This document shows, one piece after another, positions 63,906 to 64,000 of a stretch of 64,000 bases of DNA. The notes below the pieces were generated by a model. The model ran no database searches and was not told the origin of the DNA. It was given only the letters and a program-made list of their open reading frames with translations. The translations under genes were made by a program, and so were the position numbers. Positions within the stretch are counted from its first letter, which is position 1. The number at the start of each line of letters is the position of its first letter. This DNA is from Arthrobacter hankyongi (GTDB lineage: Bacteria; Actinomycetota; Actinomycetes; Actinomycetales; Micrococcaceae): the NCBI RefSeq assembly GCF_022012395.1, contig NZ_JAKLTQ010000019.1, positions 27,844-91,843 on the forward strand, in the 5' to 3' direction.

Positions 63906-63947
63906 ACGACGGCGGGATGCGGCACGTGTGCCGCACCCCGCCGTCGT
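63906..63947 (-). terminator. GC-rich hairpin downstream of the edge gene
   Basis: Eleven outer pairs (ACGACGGCGGG with 63937-63947), one mismatch, then eight pairs (TGCGGCAC with 63928-63935). It lies 20 bases past the stop of the minus-strand gene that runs off the window; no T-run is present. Confidence 0.6.
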
Positions 63948-63966
63948 TCCGGTGGCAGGAAGGACG

Positions 63967-64000
63967 TTAGACCTGGTTGCCGAGTTTGAAGCCCTTGGCG
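63967..64000 (-). CDS. 3' end of a minus-strand gene (runs off the window)
   Basis: A TAA stop at 63969-63967 is preceded on the minus strand by codons reading AKGFKLGNQV. Only ten residues are visible, so the product cannot be named. The hairpin at 63906-63947 fits as its terminator. Confidence 0.5.
   Translation of the reverse strand, partial: AKGFKLGNQV

Overview
The window is chromosomal DNA from a high-GC actinobacterium of the Arthrobacter type (family Micrococcaceae). The evidence is the gene order rho-prfA-prmC-tsaC-(glycan genes)-atp operon; a NucS/EndoMS mismatch endonuclease; the conserved cluster pncB / clpS-DUF2017-murI-(Rv1339-type hydrolase)-rph-rdgB; many leaderless promoters; and a copper amine oxidase whose catalytic residues sit at exactly the numbering of the Arthrobacter globiformis phenylethylamine oxidase. 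I see no rRNA, tRNA, CRISPR array, insertion sequence or prophage.

Layout. 1-6.8 kb: 3' end of rho, a strong terminator, then prfA, prmC, tsaC, a membrane-bound NDP-sugar dehydratase and a WecA/TagO-like glycan initiating transferase. 6.8-15.2 kb: the complete F1Fo ATP synthase operon (two small membrane accessory genes, then atpB-E-F-H-A-G-D-C) followed by a DUF2550 gene. 15.3-20.9 kb: murA (with the Cys-to-Asp change), a cold-shock gene, nagA, nucS, a small zinc-ribbon-like gene and an AI-2E/PerM-family permease. 21-31.3 kb: a large unknown membrane protein, a YbbN-like thioredoxin-TPR protein, an old yellow enzyme, an ABC exporter, DUF3039, an MFS carrier and a DEAH helicase. 31.3-39.1 kb: NAD salvage (pncA, pncB), clpS, DUF2017, murI, a metallo-beta-lactamase-fold phosphodiesterase candidate, rph, rdgB, dedA and a HAD hydrolase. 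39.2-50.5 kb: a YtrA-like GntR/ABC operon preceded by a short leader ORF, an NDH-2-like oxidoreductase, a DnaQ-BRCT exonuclease, a diverged ADP-ribosylglycohydrolase, an aquaporin and sbcDC.

50.5-62.4 kb is the accessory part and reads as an aromatic amine/aromatic acid catabolic region: an MFS carrier, an IclR regulator with a tandem operator, a remnant of a flavin reductase, a 4-hydroxyphenylacetate 3-monooxygenase oxygenase (HpaB), an MHS-family carrier, an APC amine/amino-acid permease, a FeaR-like AraC regulator, a TetR regulator, the copper amine oxidase and a small His-rich membrane protein. The inferred logic is uptake of phenylethylamine/tyramine, oxidative deamination to the arylacetaldehyde, and ring hydroxylation of the hydroxyphenylacetate. 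The aldehyde dehydrogenase, an intact HpaC and the ring-cleavage genes are not in the window. The window ends with a CapA-like protein and the last few codons of a minus-strand gene.

Regulatory DNA is informative here. At least thirteen starts are preceded, at 6-8 bases, by a TAnnnT -10 box, implying leaderless or near-leaderless mRNAs. Several intergenic regions carry long inverted repeats, and a GC-rich dispersed repeat family occurs at about 44.9, 54.5 and 62.4 kb.
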